Virus record (IMG/VR): IMGVR_UViG_3300044911_001514
Location: 1 to 30,525 of that record
Source: a virus
Strand: one strand, 5' to 3'
DNA: 30,525 nt
Shown here: in pieces, positions 1 through 9,800 of the stretch
Layout of the letters: each line of letters opens with the position of its first letter
Numbering within the stretch: position 1 is the stretch's first letter
Program-made: the position numbers and the translations under genes
The notes under the pieces: generated by a model
What the model was told of the DNA's origin: nothing
The model's input: the letters and a program-made list of their open reading frames with translations, nothing else
Databases searched by the model: none

Positions 1-297
1 GGTAGCTCCACAGGTGAGGTGCTGATCACGGATCGCAAGCCTGCTGGTTCCTGCCTGATCGAAGCGCCGACCATTGCAGCGAAGGACTTCTTCACCGTGG
101 CCTTGGGCAGCAGCACCGGCAGCGTGAGTTTCCTGCACGGCACCACAGCCGGTAACCGGGTGACCTTCACCTCTGCTCAGTCCGACATCACCTCGCCGAC
201 TTATTCGGAGAATGACGGTGTTCAGATGATGAACCTCCCGTTCGTCGCTACCCCCACAACTGCTGGGAACGACGACTTTGCGCTTAGCTTTACTTAG
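1..297 (+). CDS. Major tail (tube) protein, C-terminal part
   Basis: The reading frame is open from the first base of the window, so this is the 3' end of a gene that begins upstream; the GTG at position 19 is only an internal codon. The visible 98 residues are rich in Ser, Thr, Gly and Ala and look like the outer beta-strands of a tail tube subunit. The call rests mainly on position: it stands directly before the frameshifted tail chaperone and the tape measure gene, where siphophages encode the major tail protein. No diagnostic motif is visible in the fragment. A CTAGCTAG sequence lies in the short gap before the next gene. Confidence 0.6.
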   Translation, partial: GSSTGEVLITDRKPAGSCLIEAPTIAAKDFFTVALGSSTGSVSFLHGTTAGNRVTFTSAQSDITSPTYSENDGVQMMNLPFVATPTTAGNDDFALSFT

Positions 298-311
298 ACC
301 TAGCTAGCCCT

Positions 312-692
312 ATGGCATTTGTTCTCAAGCAGTCCGACACCTACAGCTGGCCGGTTTCCTTTGACATTCCCGTTGATGGGGGCCGGCATGAAAAGCAAAC
401 TTTTGACGCTGAGCTGAAGCGCCTGCCGCAAAGCCGCATCATCGAAATCCAAGAGGCCGTTCAAAAACGCCTAAGCGCTATTCAGCGTGATGACGACACT
501 GACGGCATGATCACTGATCAGGAAATCGCCGATGAGATTCTGGTTGGCTGGTCTGGGGTGCTGGACGACAAAGCCGAGCAGGTGCCGTTCTCTGAAAAGG
601 CCAAGGCACAACTGATGAACGTGCCTACCGTCACGGCTGCCATCGTGTCGGCGTACTTTGCCAGCCTTGCAGGGGCAAAACGAAAAAACTGA
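312..692 (+). CDS. Tail assembly chaperone (gpG-like, unshifted product)
   Basis: This 126-residue acidic protein ends Ala-Lys-Arg-Lys-Asn immediately before a TGA. In siphophages the gene between the major tail protein and the tape measure encodes the chaperone that coats the tape measure protein before tail tube polymerisation. Size, position and the slippery heptamer at its last codons all fit the G part of the G/GT pair. The ATG at 312 follows the tube gene by 14 bases. The ribosomes that do not slip make this product; a minority should continue into the next frame to make the GT form. The protein fold itself I recognise only by context. Confidence 0.75.
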   Translation: MAFVLKQSDTYSWPVSFDIPVDGGRHEKQTFDAELKRLPQSRIIEIQEAVQKRLSAIQRDDDTDGMITDQEIADEILVGWSGVLDDKAEQVPFSEKAKAQLMNVPTVTAAIVSAYFASLAGAKRKN

Positions 693-721
693 TTGAGGCC
701 GCTGAGTATTGGGCCGGCGGC
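683..721 (+). promoter_or_regulatory. -1 programmed frameshift site with downstream hairpin
   Basis: The heptamer A AAA AAC occupies 683-689, in phase with the zero frame (codons AAA and AAC), immediately before the TGA of the chaperone gene. Eight bases after it, GCCGC (698-702) can pair with GCGGC (717-721). This is the X-XXY-YYZ form of slippery site with a stimulatory stem at normal spacing. After slipping, the ribosome reads CTG ATT GAG and stays open to 1015. Tail-chaperone frameshifting of this kind is well known in lambda and many other siphophages. Confidence 0.85.
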
Positions 722-1015
722 GACCCTGGAGACAAGGATCTAGAAAAGGCAGCGCAGGCCTTCAACATCATCACAGACGAGGCGTCTATTTCGTCTGATT
801 TTGAGGTGCTGGAGGAGAACTGGGCGGTCGTTGAAATGTTCCTGCGATTGCAAACTCAATGGCGCACGTCGATGAGTGGTGTGCTGGGTTTGGATTATGT
901 AGCAGTGGAATGGATGCTTAGACTTTATGGAGTAGAGGATCAGCGCTCCATGCTGGAGGACCTGCAGGTGATGGAGGGCGCTGCACTGACCCTGATCAAC
1001 AAAAACGAGGGCTAA
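689..1015 (+). CDS. Frameshift extension of tail assembly chaperone (T domain, DUF1799-like)
   Basis: This frame is entered by the -1 shift at 683-689 and adds about 108 residues, giving a GT fusion of about 234. The segment from AEYWAGGD through the Trp- and Leu-rich stretch with LRLQTQWR and WMLRLYGV resembles DUF1799, a family found beside tape measure genes. In lambda the T domain contacts the tail tube while the G domain binds the tape measure. The only internal start is a GTG near 806, well inside the conserved part, so independent translation is unlikely. It ends three bases before the tape measure ATG. Confidence 0.75.
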   Translation: MIEAAEYWAGGDPGDKDLEKAAQAFNIITDEASISSDFEVLEENWAVVEMFLRLQTQWRTSMSGVLGLDYVAVEWMLRLYGVEDQRSMLEDLQVMEGAALTLINKNEG

Positions 1016-1018
1016 GTC

Positions 1019-3589
1019 ATGGCGATGAATGTTGATTCAGTCCTGAGGCTTAGCGCCAAGGTTGATGGCCTGAACGGCATCGTCGCGTTTAATCGTGGCT
1101 TGCAATCTGTAGAGACAACAGCAAAGGGCGTTACTGGTGCTATGCGTGGCATGACCGGCGCTGCTGCTGGATTGTCAGGTGCATTGGGCACTCTTGCGCC
1201 GCTGCTAAGCGTGGCTGGCCTAGTTGGCATGGTGCAGAACACCATCAAAGCTGGAGATGCCATGTATGACCTGAGCCAAAAAACAGGCGTCAGCGTTGAA
1301 GCATTGGCACGTTTTAAAAAGGCTGCAGCTACCAGCGGAACTGATCTTGAGAATGTCAGTAAATCCCTGGTGAAGTTAAGCAAGTCCATGCTTGAGGCAA
1401 ATAGTGGCAGCGCCACCGCCTCTAAAACATTTCAAGCATTGGGGATCAGCATCAAAGGCAGCAACGGGCAGCTCAAATCGGCAGACGCCGTAATGCTTGA
1501 GGTTGCCAATCGGTTTAAGGCAATGCCAGACGGTGTTGCCAAGACAGCTCTAGCGCTGAGATTGTTTGGAAAGTCTGGGGCCGAAATGATCCCCATGCTC
1601 AACATGGGTGGCAGTGCCATTGAAAGCCTCAGCGTCAAGATGACCGAAGCCTTTGCGAAAAAGGCAGATGAATACAGTGACAAGCTGGCAATCCTTAGCG
1701 GCAAGGTTGGGGCCTTGGGGGCTGACCTGACGATTGCGCTACTTCCAGCCCTTCAATCAATAACCGATGCAGTGACCAGTTTTGTGACTGCATTCAACGC
1801 TTTGCCTGATGTAGTCAAGAGTGCAGCCGTTAGCGGCGCGGCATTGGCTTTCGCATGGGGGCCACTCACTGGAATCATTAGAGGTGTGGTGTCAGCTGTC
1901 GCTGTATTGTCCAATGGATTGGAGATCTTGCGTTATCAGACGGCTTTGGCTGGTGGGGTGATGCCAATGCTTACAGGTAATGTCAGAGCCCTTGGTGCTG
2001 CAATTCTCGCGCTTCCTGGTTGGGGCTGGATTATTGCTGGAGTCACAGCTTTGGGCCTGCTCTCAAAAGCCCTGTACGACAACAATTTGGCATTTAGAAA
2101 TTGGGTTAATAACATCGGATCTGTAATTGCAAATGATTTTACGAACTCAATGAAAGGCCTTGGGGACCGAGCCCAAAAGGCTATTGAATATGTAAAAGGA
2201 TTGCTGCCTGATCTTGAAAGCAAGAGCCAAATTAGCGCCAGCAGCATGAGCAATTCCTTTGCATCAGCTTTTAAGGCAATGAGCGCAAATGCAACGTCTT
2301 ATTTTGCTGCTATTGGAAATACGATTGCAAGGTGGTGGAATCAACTAAACCCAACTCTTCGCGGTATTCTTGCCAGCCAATTTTCAGGTTCTGGTGCAGG
2401 CTTAATTTCTAGGGTTGTTGGTTATGGTGTAGGAGCAAGCTCGCGTGCATCTGCCCCATCTGTTGCTGACATGGGTAGGTATGCGCCTGGCTCGGCGCAG
2501 AGACAGTTTCGACCCAGCACGTCAAGCGGAAATGCAATGGGTTCTGGGTTTGACCCAAACTTGGCTGCATTAGCCAGCGGTGGTGGTGGTGCTAAGTCGT
2601 CCAAGGGCCGTGAAAGCCAGCTTCAAGCAATCAATGCTGCCAATGGTTTGCTTCGATCTCAGGAAGCTTTAAAGGTACGCATAGCAGCAGCTGAACGTTC
2701 GCAGAATACCGGTGAAAAACTTCGCCTTGAAATGATTGATCGCGGAGTCAAACTTCTTGCTGAAGCTGCTGAAATTCAACGCGAAAAGATTTCACAGGCT
2801 GATAAAGATGCAAAGCTGCAAGGGATTGCAGATAGGTTTCAAGCCAGTCAAGCGCAATATGCACGTGAGATTGCTGCGTTCCAGAAGCAAAACATTGATG
2901 CTCTGCCTTTTTATGTGAATGAGCTTGAACTAATTACTTCTGAATATGGCAAGAACGTAGTGGCGGCCAAGCAGTTCACTGCTGAACAAGAAAAGCAAAA
3001 GCAACTTGCTGACAGCATCGGCAACAGCATCGGGCAGGGTATGGCATCCGCGTTTGATGCGTTGATCACAGGCGCTGAAGGTTTTGGGGCAAGTCTGCAA
3101 AAGATTGCATCTGGCGTATTGACTGACATCGCCAAACAGTTGATGCAGATTTATGTGATTAACACCGCAATTAATTCAATATCAAGTTTCTTTGGTCCTA
3201 AGACAGGTGGCAGCTCATTGTTTAAACCAAACTTTGCCGCCCTTGAGTTCGTCGGCAACGGCATGGTCGCTGCAAATGGCATAAAGCCGTTCGCTATGGG
3301 TGGCGTTGTGAGCCGGCCTACCTTGTTCCGCTTTGCCAATGGTGGAGCTGGAAACCTCGGCTTGATGGGTGAGGCAGGCCCTGAGGCGATCATGCCGCTG
3401 AAGCGTGGACGTGACGGGAAGCTAGGGGTTTCAGGCAGTGCTAATACCAGCATCGTTGTTAATGTCGATGCAAGCGGTTCAAGCGTTCAAGGTAATGCTT
3501 CAGATGCAAATGCCTTGGGTCGTGTCGTTGGTGCAGCAGTTCAAGCAGAATTGATTAAGCAGAAGCGCCCTGGAGGCTTGCTTGCATAA
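1019..3589 (+). CDS. Tail tape measure protein
   Basis: At 856 residues this is the longest gene of the tail module's first half, in the expected place. It fixes tail length and is ejected during DNA entry. The N-terminal 200 residues are Ala/Gly/Ser-rich and include the LSQKTGVSVEAL-type segment common in tape measure proteins. Two hydrophobic membrane-like stretches lie near residues 265-300 and 320-350. A charged helical stretch follows at about 530-650. The C-terminus has the usual pattern MGGVVSRPTLF then GLMGEAGPEAIMPL. Its TAA overlaps the next ATG as TAATG. Codon use is more AT-rich in the middle (about 2100-3000) than in flanking genes, which suggests a divergent central part. Confidence 0.95.
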   Translation: MAMNVDSVLRLSAKVDGLNGIVAFNRGLQSVETTAKGVTGAMRGMTGAAAGLSGALGTLAPLLSVAGLVGMVQNTIKAGDAMYDLSQKTGVSVEALARFKKAAATSGTDLENVSKSLVKLSKSMLEANSGSATASKTFQALGISIKGSNGQLKSADAVMLEVANRFKAMPDGVAKTALALRLFGKSGAEMIPMLNMGGSAIESLSVKMTEAFAKKADEYSDKLAILSGKVGALGADLTIALLPALQSITDAVTSFVTAFNALPDVVKSAAVSGAALAFAWGPLTGIIRGVVSAVAVLSNGLEILRYQTALAGGVMPMLTGNVRALGAAILALPGWGWIIAGVTALGLLSKALYDNNLAFRNWVNNIGSVIANDFTNSMKGLGDRAQKAIEYVKGLLPDLESKSQISASSMSNSFASAFKAMSANATSYFAAIGNTIARWWNQLNPTLRGILASQFSGSGAGLISRVVGYGVGASSRASAPSVADMGRYAPGSAQRQFRPSTSSGNAMGSGFDPNLAALASGGGGAKSSKGRESQLQAINAANGLLRSQEALKVRIAAAERSQNTGEKLRLEMIDRGVKLLAEAAEIQREKISQADKDAKLQGIADRFQASQAQYAREIAAFQKQNIDALPFYVNELELITSEYGKNVVAAKQFTAEQEKQKQLADSIGNSIGQGMASAFDALITGAEGFGASLQKIASGVLTDIAKQLMQIYVINTAINSISSFFGPKTGGSSLFKPNFAALEFVGNGMVAANGIKPFAMGGVVSRPTLFRFANGGAGNLGLMGEAGPEAIMPLKRGRDGKLGVSGSANTSIVVNVDASGSSVQGNASDANALGRVVGAAVQAELIKQKRPGGLLA

Positions 3590-3924
3590 TGGCCACGTTT
3601 ACTTATACGCCAAGCTTTTCTGCAAGCGAACAAAGTCAGCCACGTGTGCGGCGTGTGCAGTTTGGCGATGGCTATGAGCAGCGCTTGCGGTATGGCTTGA
3701 ACACTGATCCTAAGATTTGGCGTTTGTCGTTTGCCAACAGAACTGATAGTGAACGTGACAACATCCTGGCATTTTTAGAGGCAAGGGCAGGCTCTGAATC
3801 CTTTGACTGGACACCGCCTCGCGGGACAGCTGGTAAATATATCTGTATGCAATGGTCTGTTGAAATGACTAGTTACAACAACAACACCTTGCAGGCTGAA
3901 TTTGTTGAGGTATTTGAGCCATGA
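3589..3924 (+). CDS. Minor tail protein M (phage_min_tail family)
   Basis: This 111-residue protein has the features of the lambda gpM family: a beta-strand-rich N-terminus, the block RRVQFGDGYEQR near residues 21-32, a central W-x-L-x-F strand and the FDWTPP block before the C-terminal third. gpM belongs to the tail tip complex that nucleates tail assembly. It is translationally coupled to the tape measure gene (TAATG) and overlaps the following gene by four bases (ATGA), so the tail tip proteins are probably made in fixed proportion. Confidence 0.92.
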   Translation: MATFTYTPSFSASEQSQPRVRRVQFGDGYEQRLRYGLNTDPKIWRLSFANRTDSERDNILAFLEARAGSESFDWTPPRGTAGKYICMQWSVEMTSYNNNTLQAEFVEVFEP

Positions 3925-5489
3925 GCGAGATGTTTGGAGAGCTGCTTAGCTCTAATCCATATGCCATTATTGAGCTTTTTGAGTTGCACCTAGATTTAGA
4001 GTTGCATGGTAGTAGTGAGATAGTTCGTTTTCACGCTGGCGTTAATCAGAAAACCCCGGCCGGTGATATCTACTGGCAAGGTGAGCCATACCAACCGCTA
4101 CCTATTCAGGCTGAAGGCTTTGAGTACAGCGGCAATGGCCAGCTCCCACGGCCGCGAATCCGAGTTTCAAACCTGCTCGGCAGCATTTCAGCATTGTTGC
4201 TTGGCGTCAATGAGATCACACCCGGTAATGATTTGACAGGTGCAAAGCTAATTCGTATTCGTACGCTTAGCCGGTTCCTGGATCCAGTCAATTTCACTGG
4301 CGGCGTCAACCCTTATGGCACACCAGCAAATGAGGAGATGCCCCGTGAGGTCTACTACATTGACCGTAAGGCAATTGAAAACCGCGAGATTGTTGAGTTT
4401 GAGCTTGCCGCAGTTTTTGACCTAGCTGGTGTTAGAGCACCAAAGCGTCAAGTCATTGCCAACATCTGTCAGTGGAAATACCGCAGTGCTGAATGCGGTT
4501 ATACGGGCACAAATTATTACGACGAATACGACAATCCGTTAGGCGCAACACCTGCAGTCAACTTTGCCGCAAGTGCATTTGGTAACCAGCTAACGGCCGG
4601 CGAGACACTAAATAACGGTGACTACATCACATCTGCCAACGGATGGTACAAAGGGATCATGCAAAACGACGGCAACTTTGTCGTCTACAAAAAGCCTGGC
4701 CCGCAAGGCATTCCTGGTAACAATGCAGTCTGGGCAACCAACACTGTTCGGGGCAGTGGGTCGTACCAGCTCAGGATGCAAACCGATGGCAACGTTGTCC
4801 TCTACAGGAATGGCAGCGAAGTGCTGTGGGCAAGCAACACCGCCTCAACAGCTTCGCCCACCACCGTTTCCTTTATTAACTGGTATCCCACCAATGTAAG
4901 CATTGGCCGTAGTGGCGGTTTTGGCTATGAGATGGTTGGATCCTCGCCCAGCGCTTTAGGACAAACGCAATCTGTCACTTACACCTTTACGATCAGTGCC
5001 GGTAAGACAATTCGGTTAACTGTTGGCTTTGGTTCTGTTGCTTTGGAGCCAACGCATTACACGGGTTTGCCGTTTGCTTGGTCTGCTAATTCCTATTCAA
5101 TTGTGAGTTCCACAGGCGTTTGGTACCAAGGCGAAGTTTTTAATGCAACACGAACCCTAAGCAGTGGCAATCCTTTTAGAAATCACAACCCCGATGTAGA
5201 TGTTCTTGACTCAGCTGGTCCACAGCTTGAAATCACTGGCGTCACCGGCAACGTAAACAACCGCCTTACCCTCAACGCTGATGGCGGCTTGACCGTTTAC
5301 ACCAACACAAACACAGTGTTGTACGCCTCGGGCTACAGCAACAGCAATGAACCTTTGGTGACCACCGGCACGGTCGACCCACTGCGGGATGTATGCGGCA
5401 AGCGCATTAGCTCTTGCAAAAAGCGTTTTGGTGATTATGCCGATCTACCGTTTGGATCATTCCCAAGCGCTGGCACCTTCTACGGATGA
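3921..5489 (+). CDS. Minor tail protein L with inserted bulb-lectin-like module
   Basis: The N-terminal 190 residues and the last 35 match the lambda gpL family, a tail tip protein with a C-terminal iron-sulfur domain. Four cysteines are present: C183-x8-C192 and C492-x6-C499. The x8 and x6 spacings match the cluster ligands of lambda gpL, but lambda has only about 22 residues between the two pairs and this protein has 299. That loop holds two perfect Q-x-D-x-N-x-V-x-Y motifs (residues 248-256 and 287-295), the signature of bulb-type mannose-binding lectins. A degenerate third copy lies at 452-460, and about 140 beta-rich residues of unknown type stand between the second and third. The protein is 522 residues against roughly 230 in lambda. 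It overlaps both neighbours by four bases. Confidence 0.9.
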   Translation: MSEMFGELLSSNPYAIIELFELHLDLELHGSSEIVRFHAGVNQKTPAGDIYWQGEPYQPLPIQAEGFEYSGNGQLPRPRIRVSNLLGSISALLLGVNEITPGNDLTGAKLIRIRTLSRFLDPVNFTGGVNPYGTPANEEMPREVYYIDRKAIENREIVEFELAAVFDLAGVRAPKRQVIANICQWKYRSAECGYTGTNYYDEYDNPLGATPAVNFAASAFGNQLTAGETLNNGDYITSANGWYKGIMQNDGNFVVYKKPGPQGIPGNNAVWATNTVRGSGSYQLRMQTDGNVVLYRNGSEVLWASNTASTASPTTVSFINWYPTNVSIGRSGGFGYEMVGSSPSALGQTQSVTYTFTISAGKTIRLTVGFGSVALEPTHYTGLPFAWSANSYSIVSSTGVWYQGEVFNATRTLSSGNPFRNHNPDVDVLDSAGPQLEITGVTGNVNNRLTLNADGGLTVYTNTNTVLYASGYSNSNEPLVTTGTVDPLRDVCGKRISSCKKRFGDYADLPFGSFPSAGTFYG

Positions 5490-6196
5490 CCCACTGGAAA
5501 CACGACGCATTGGAGCACGCGCTTCAGGAGGCGCCACGGGAAGCGTGCGGTTTGGTGTTGGTTGTCAAGGGGCGCGAGCGTTACTGGCCATGCAAAAACC
5601 TTGCCGCCGACCAGGACTTTTTTGTCATTGACCCAGAGGACTATGCCGCTGCTGAGGATGCCGGCGAAATAACGGCAATCTTCCATAGCCATCCACGCAG
5701 TCCTGCTCAACCCAGTGAGGCAGATCGCATGTCCTGTGAAAAGTCAGGTCTGCCGTGGTTTATCTGCAACCCTGGCACCCAGATGTGGTGCGAGATTCAT
5801 CCAACCGGCTATAAAGCTCCGCTAATCGGGCGGCAATGGGTGTGGGGCGTAAGCGATTGCTGGACCTTGGTGCGTGACTGGTACAAGGAAGAGCTGGGGC
5901 TTGATTTGCCGGATTGGAATCGCCCGCCATCAATGATGGACTTTCACCAAGCACCATGGTTCGAGAAGTATTGTTCGGAAGCTGGTTTTGTTGATCTGGG
6001 CCTTAGCGCTCCTGAATATGGCGACGCGATACTGATGCAACTTGATGGCTCTCCAGGCCTTAATCACGTTGGTGTCTACCTAGGTGACCAACTGTTTTTG
6101 CACCATCTACGCGGCCGCCTAAGCAGTCGGGATTTATGGGGCGGCTACTATCAGAAGAGCACTGGCTTGATCGTTCGGCATACCAGCAGGTGTTGA
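5486..6196 (+). CDS. Tail tip protein K: JAMM peptidase plus NlpC/P60 domain
   Basis: Two domains are visible. Residues 1-105 form a Mov34/JAMM fold with E19, H67-S-H69-P, S77 and D80, the complete zinc site. Residues 110-236 form an NlpC/P60 cysteine peptidase with C125 (DCWTL), H194 (NHVGVYLG) and H206/H207 as candidate third residue. This is the architecture of lambda gpK, a tail tip protein thought to cut peptidoglycan or process tail components. The ATG overlaps the L gene's stop as ATGA. All catalytic residues appear present, so both domains may be active. Confidence 0.93.
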   Translation: MTHWKHDALEHALQEAPREACGLVLVVKGRERYWPCKNLAADQDFFVIDPEDYAAAEDAGEITAIFHSHPRSPAQPSEADRMSCEKSGLPWFICNPGTQMWCEIHPTGYKAPLIGRQWVWGVSDCWTLVRDWYKEELGLDLPDWNRPPSMMDFHQAPWFEKYCSEAGFVDLGLSAPEYGDAILMQLDGSPGLNHVGVYLGDQLFLHHLRGRLSSRDLWGGYYQKSTGLIVRHTSRC

Positions 6197-6197
6197 G

Positions 6198-6854
6198 ATG
6201 TTCCGAGTCATCAAGGTTTACGGCAAGTTGGCCAAGCACTTGGGACAACGGAGTTTCAAGGCTGCGGTGAAGTCACCGGCTGAGGCCATCCGTTTCCTGC
6301 TGGCTAACTTCCCAAGCCTTCGTGGTGTGATGAGCGAGGGTGAATATCAGGTAACCGTTGGCCGTCTTGGCTTGCAGCTGTCTGATGAGCCGATGCAGCT
6401 TCACTACCCAGCAGCGCCGCAGGAAGCCATCAGGATCGTTCCGGTTGTTGGTGGTGCGGGAAGCGGCACTGGCCAGATCTTGGCAGGCGTAGGACTGATT
6501 GCTGCCGCAATTCTTTTGGGCCCTGCTGCTGGTGGTTTTCTTGGCCTAGGTGCTGGTTTGGGTGGGGCGACTGGTGCAGGTTCTGCCGTCAGCCTTGGAC
6601 TTGTGGGCGGTGGCTTTGCGTCTGCTATTGGCGCTGTCGGTGCAGCCTTGGTGCTTGGTGGTGTTTCTCAGTTACTGACCCCAACCTCAACAATTAGTTC
6701 TGGGACTGACAGCGCAACAGATCCCAAACGTTCATATTCGTTTAGTGGCATTCAAAACGTCAGCCGCCAGGGCGTTCCGGTACCTGTGATTTATGGCGAA
6801 GTTTTTACAGGCAGCGTCATTGTCTCTGCCGGTATCAACACCGATGAAGTCTGA
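6198..6854 (+). CDS. Tail assembly protein I
   Basis: This 218-residue protein follows K by one base, as in lambda. It begins with the ubiquitin-like segment MFRVIKVYGKLAKHLG, typical of the lambda tail I family. After residue about 90 comes a long Gly/Ala-rich hydrophobic stretch with GGAGSGTGQILAG and further small-residue runs that could span a membrane. The last 35 residues carry the QNVSRQGVPVPVIYGE block that precedes J in many siphophages. Family members are needed for tail tip assembly and are not found in mature virions in lambda. Confidence 0.9.
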   Translation: MFRVIKVYGKLAKHLGQRSFKAAVKSPAEAIRFLLANFPSLRGVMSEGEYQVTVGRLGLQLSDEPMQLHYPAAPQEAIRIVPVVGGAGSGTGQILAGVGLIAAAILLGPAAGGFLGLGAGLGGATGAGSAVSLGLVGGGFASAIGAVGAALVLGGVSQLLTPTSTISSGTDSATDPKRSYSFSGIQNVSRQGVPVPVIYGEVFTGSVIVSAGINTDEV

Positions 6855-6855
6855 C

Positions 6856-9800
6856 ATGGACAAGCATCTGATTGCTGGCGCTGGCGGCGGCGGTGGCGGT
6901 GGTGGTGGTAAGGGCGGCGGCGGTGGTGGTGGCGGGTCAGCCAATGTCACCCGTGACAACCTCGATTCACGTCAAGTTGCACGAATCATTGACCTAATTG
7001 GTGAAGGTGAAATTGAGGGATTTCCCTCTGCCAAGGATTACACCGTTGGCACAACGAATTACAACGTCGCGATGTTGAAGGATGTTTACCTCAACAACAC
7101 ACCAGTTTTGCGTGGCGATGCCGACCCCACCAACGCCCAAGCATCTGACTACAACTTTGACATCACGAACGCTGTATTTGAGTTCCGCACTGGCACGCAA
7201 AACCAGACCTATACCCAGAACGTAGGTGACGCCAACCAAAGCACAACGCTAGTCAATACAAAGGTCACGCAGTCGACCCCTGTCACACGTTCGATCACTG
7301 ATCCGGATGTGAATGCAGTGCGTGTCACGATTGGCACCCCCGCGCTCCAGGTCTTCAAAAGCAATGGTGACGTAGAAGGTGCTGTTATTCAATACCGAAT
7401 CCAAACGTCATACAGTGGCGGTCCTTTCACAACTGTTGAAGAGAAGGAAATTCGCGGCCGGACTGCTGACCTCTATCAACGCATTCATCGCATTGATTTG
7501 ACCGCACCCCCGCCAGTTGATATTCGCGTGGTACGCGTTAATGCTGATGCTGCACCGTCAGGCAGCACGACTGAAAACAGTGATTTCTATTGGTATGACT
7601 ACACCGAAAAGATCAACGCCAAAACGACCTACCCAAATAGCGCACTATTTGCAGTCAAGCTCAATGCTGAGCAATTCAGCAGCATCCCATCACGTGCTTA
7701 CCGCGTTCGCGGCATCAAAGTTCGTATACCCAACAATGCAACGGTCAACCCGCAGAACGGTCGCCTGATTTACGCCGGCACATGGAACGGCACGTTTGCA
7801 GCAGCGCAGTGGACAACTGACCCCGCTTGGATCCTGTGGGACCTACTAACAAGCAAGCGTTACGGTTTTGGTGATCACATCGACGCAGCGCAACTCGACA
7901 AGTGGAGCTTTTTAGCCGCAAGTCAGTATTGTGCCGAGGTTGTCTCTAATGGCAAAGGTGGACAAGAACCTCGCTTTGCTTGCAACGTTGTTATTCAAAC
8001 TCAAGAGCAGGCTTTCAAGCTAATCAACGACTTGTGCTCGGTTTTCCGTGCAATGCCCTTCTGGTCTGCTGGTGCATTAGAGATATCGCAAGATCGCCCG
8101 CAGGATTATTCCTACATCTTTAACCAAACCAACGTCACAGAAGAAGGTTTTACTTATAGCGGCAGCAGCCTCAAGACTCGCCACACCGTTGCAGTGGTGC
8201 AGTATTTCGATATGGAGCTACGCGACCTTGCTTATGAGGTTGTTGAAGACAAGGAAGGCATCGACAAGTTCGGCGTCGTCAAAATCGAGGTTTCTGCCTT
8301 TGCCTGCACCAGCCAAGGACAAGCGCGGCGTGTTGGTGAGTGGCTGCTTTACACCGAACAAAACGAGACTGAGATCGTCAGCTTTAGCACTGACATTGCC
8401 GCCGGCATCACTGTTCGACCTGGTGACCTAATCAATATCGGTGACCCGGTACGCGCAGGCGTCATGCGCTCTGGCCGTTGCACCACTGGATCGACCACCA
8501 CCCGCGTCCGCCTAGATCGCACAGACGTTGATCTGTTCCCCAGCGGTCCGCCTGCCAGCTTCACCTTTAACGTCCTGCTGCCCAGCGGCCAACTTGCAAT
8601 AGTCCCTGGCTCAACGCTTGTTGGCAACTCGATCTTTACTGGTAGCACCCTTGCTGAGGCGCCAGCGGTTGGCGCACCTTGGACCATCGGCACCACTGAG
8701 GTAGCCATGTCCACTTGGCGTGTGCTCAACGTCAAGGAAACCGATGGCGCGACCTATGACATCACTGCTGTTGCCTACAACTCCACTAAATACGACTATG
8801 TGGAGCGAGACGTTCCGCTCGGCACCCGCGACGTTTCTGACCTGAACGAACCCCCACTGGCACCAACCAACTTGGTGGTTAGAGAGGTTCTCTACGAAAG
8901 CAACGGCCAGGTCTTGGCAAAGTTGATTGTTGGCTGGCGTGCTGCTGAACGTGCTCTGACCTATGAGGTGCGCTATCGCTTTAACAACGGCAACTGGGTC
9001 ACCGCCAACGTTCGTTCCGTTGACTACGAGATTCAAAACAGTGACGTGGGGCGCTATGAGATTGAGGTGACCGCGATTGGTGCGATCAATAGCAAGCGAT
9101 CCACCGCTGCCACCAAGACCTATGACGCCATTGGCAAGACGGCGCCACCAGAGACCATCCCAGATCTGTTCATCGCCCCAATTGATGAGCACACCGCTGA
9201 GCTGTACTGGCCGCAGGCCGTTGACCTTGACGTGAGGATTGGCGGCAAGATCCGCATTCGCCATACCCCGCTGACCGATGTGACCGCCACATGGGGACGC
9301 TCGAACGACATCGTGCCTGCCGTTGCTGGCAGCAGCACTCGCAAAATCGTTCCACTGCTTGAGGGCACCTACTTCATCCGTGCCGTTGATTCCCTTGGCA
9401 ACGAATCTGCCAATACGGCCAGCGTGGTTGTTGACCTGCCGGCACCTCAAGACCTGTTGCTGATTCAGGAATATCGCGAGGAGGACAACAGTCCGCCTTT
9501 TAACGGTAGTGCCACGGATATGTACTACAACGAAACGGAACTCGGTCTGGTGCTGGCAGCTGATGAGCCAGTAGACAATATGGCAACCGATGGCAACTGG
9601 GACGCTCTAGGTCTGATCGACTACATCGGTGGTGCAGTAGCCGATGGCGAATACCAGTTTGCTGAGACACTCGACCTTGGTGCTGTCTATGACCTAGGCC
9701 TTCAACAGATTCTCAAGACACGTTCATTTGAGCCTGGCAACACCTATGACGAACGGATCGAGCTGATTGATTCTTGGGATGACATAGACGGCGATGACCT

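Noticed and set aside
1012-1416. Antisense frames over the tape measure gene
   Set aside because: They have no upstream signals or family pattern and mirror the low-complexity tape measure sequence.
8611-9450. 279-residue antisense frame inside the J gene
   Set aside because: It lies wholly opposite a strongly conserved coding region and its translation has no domain-like pattern; it is a shadow of J codon use.
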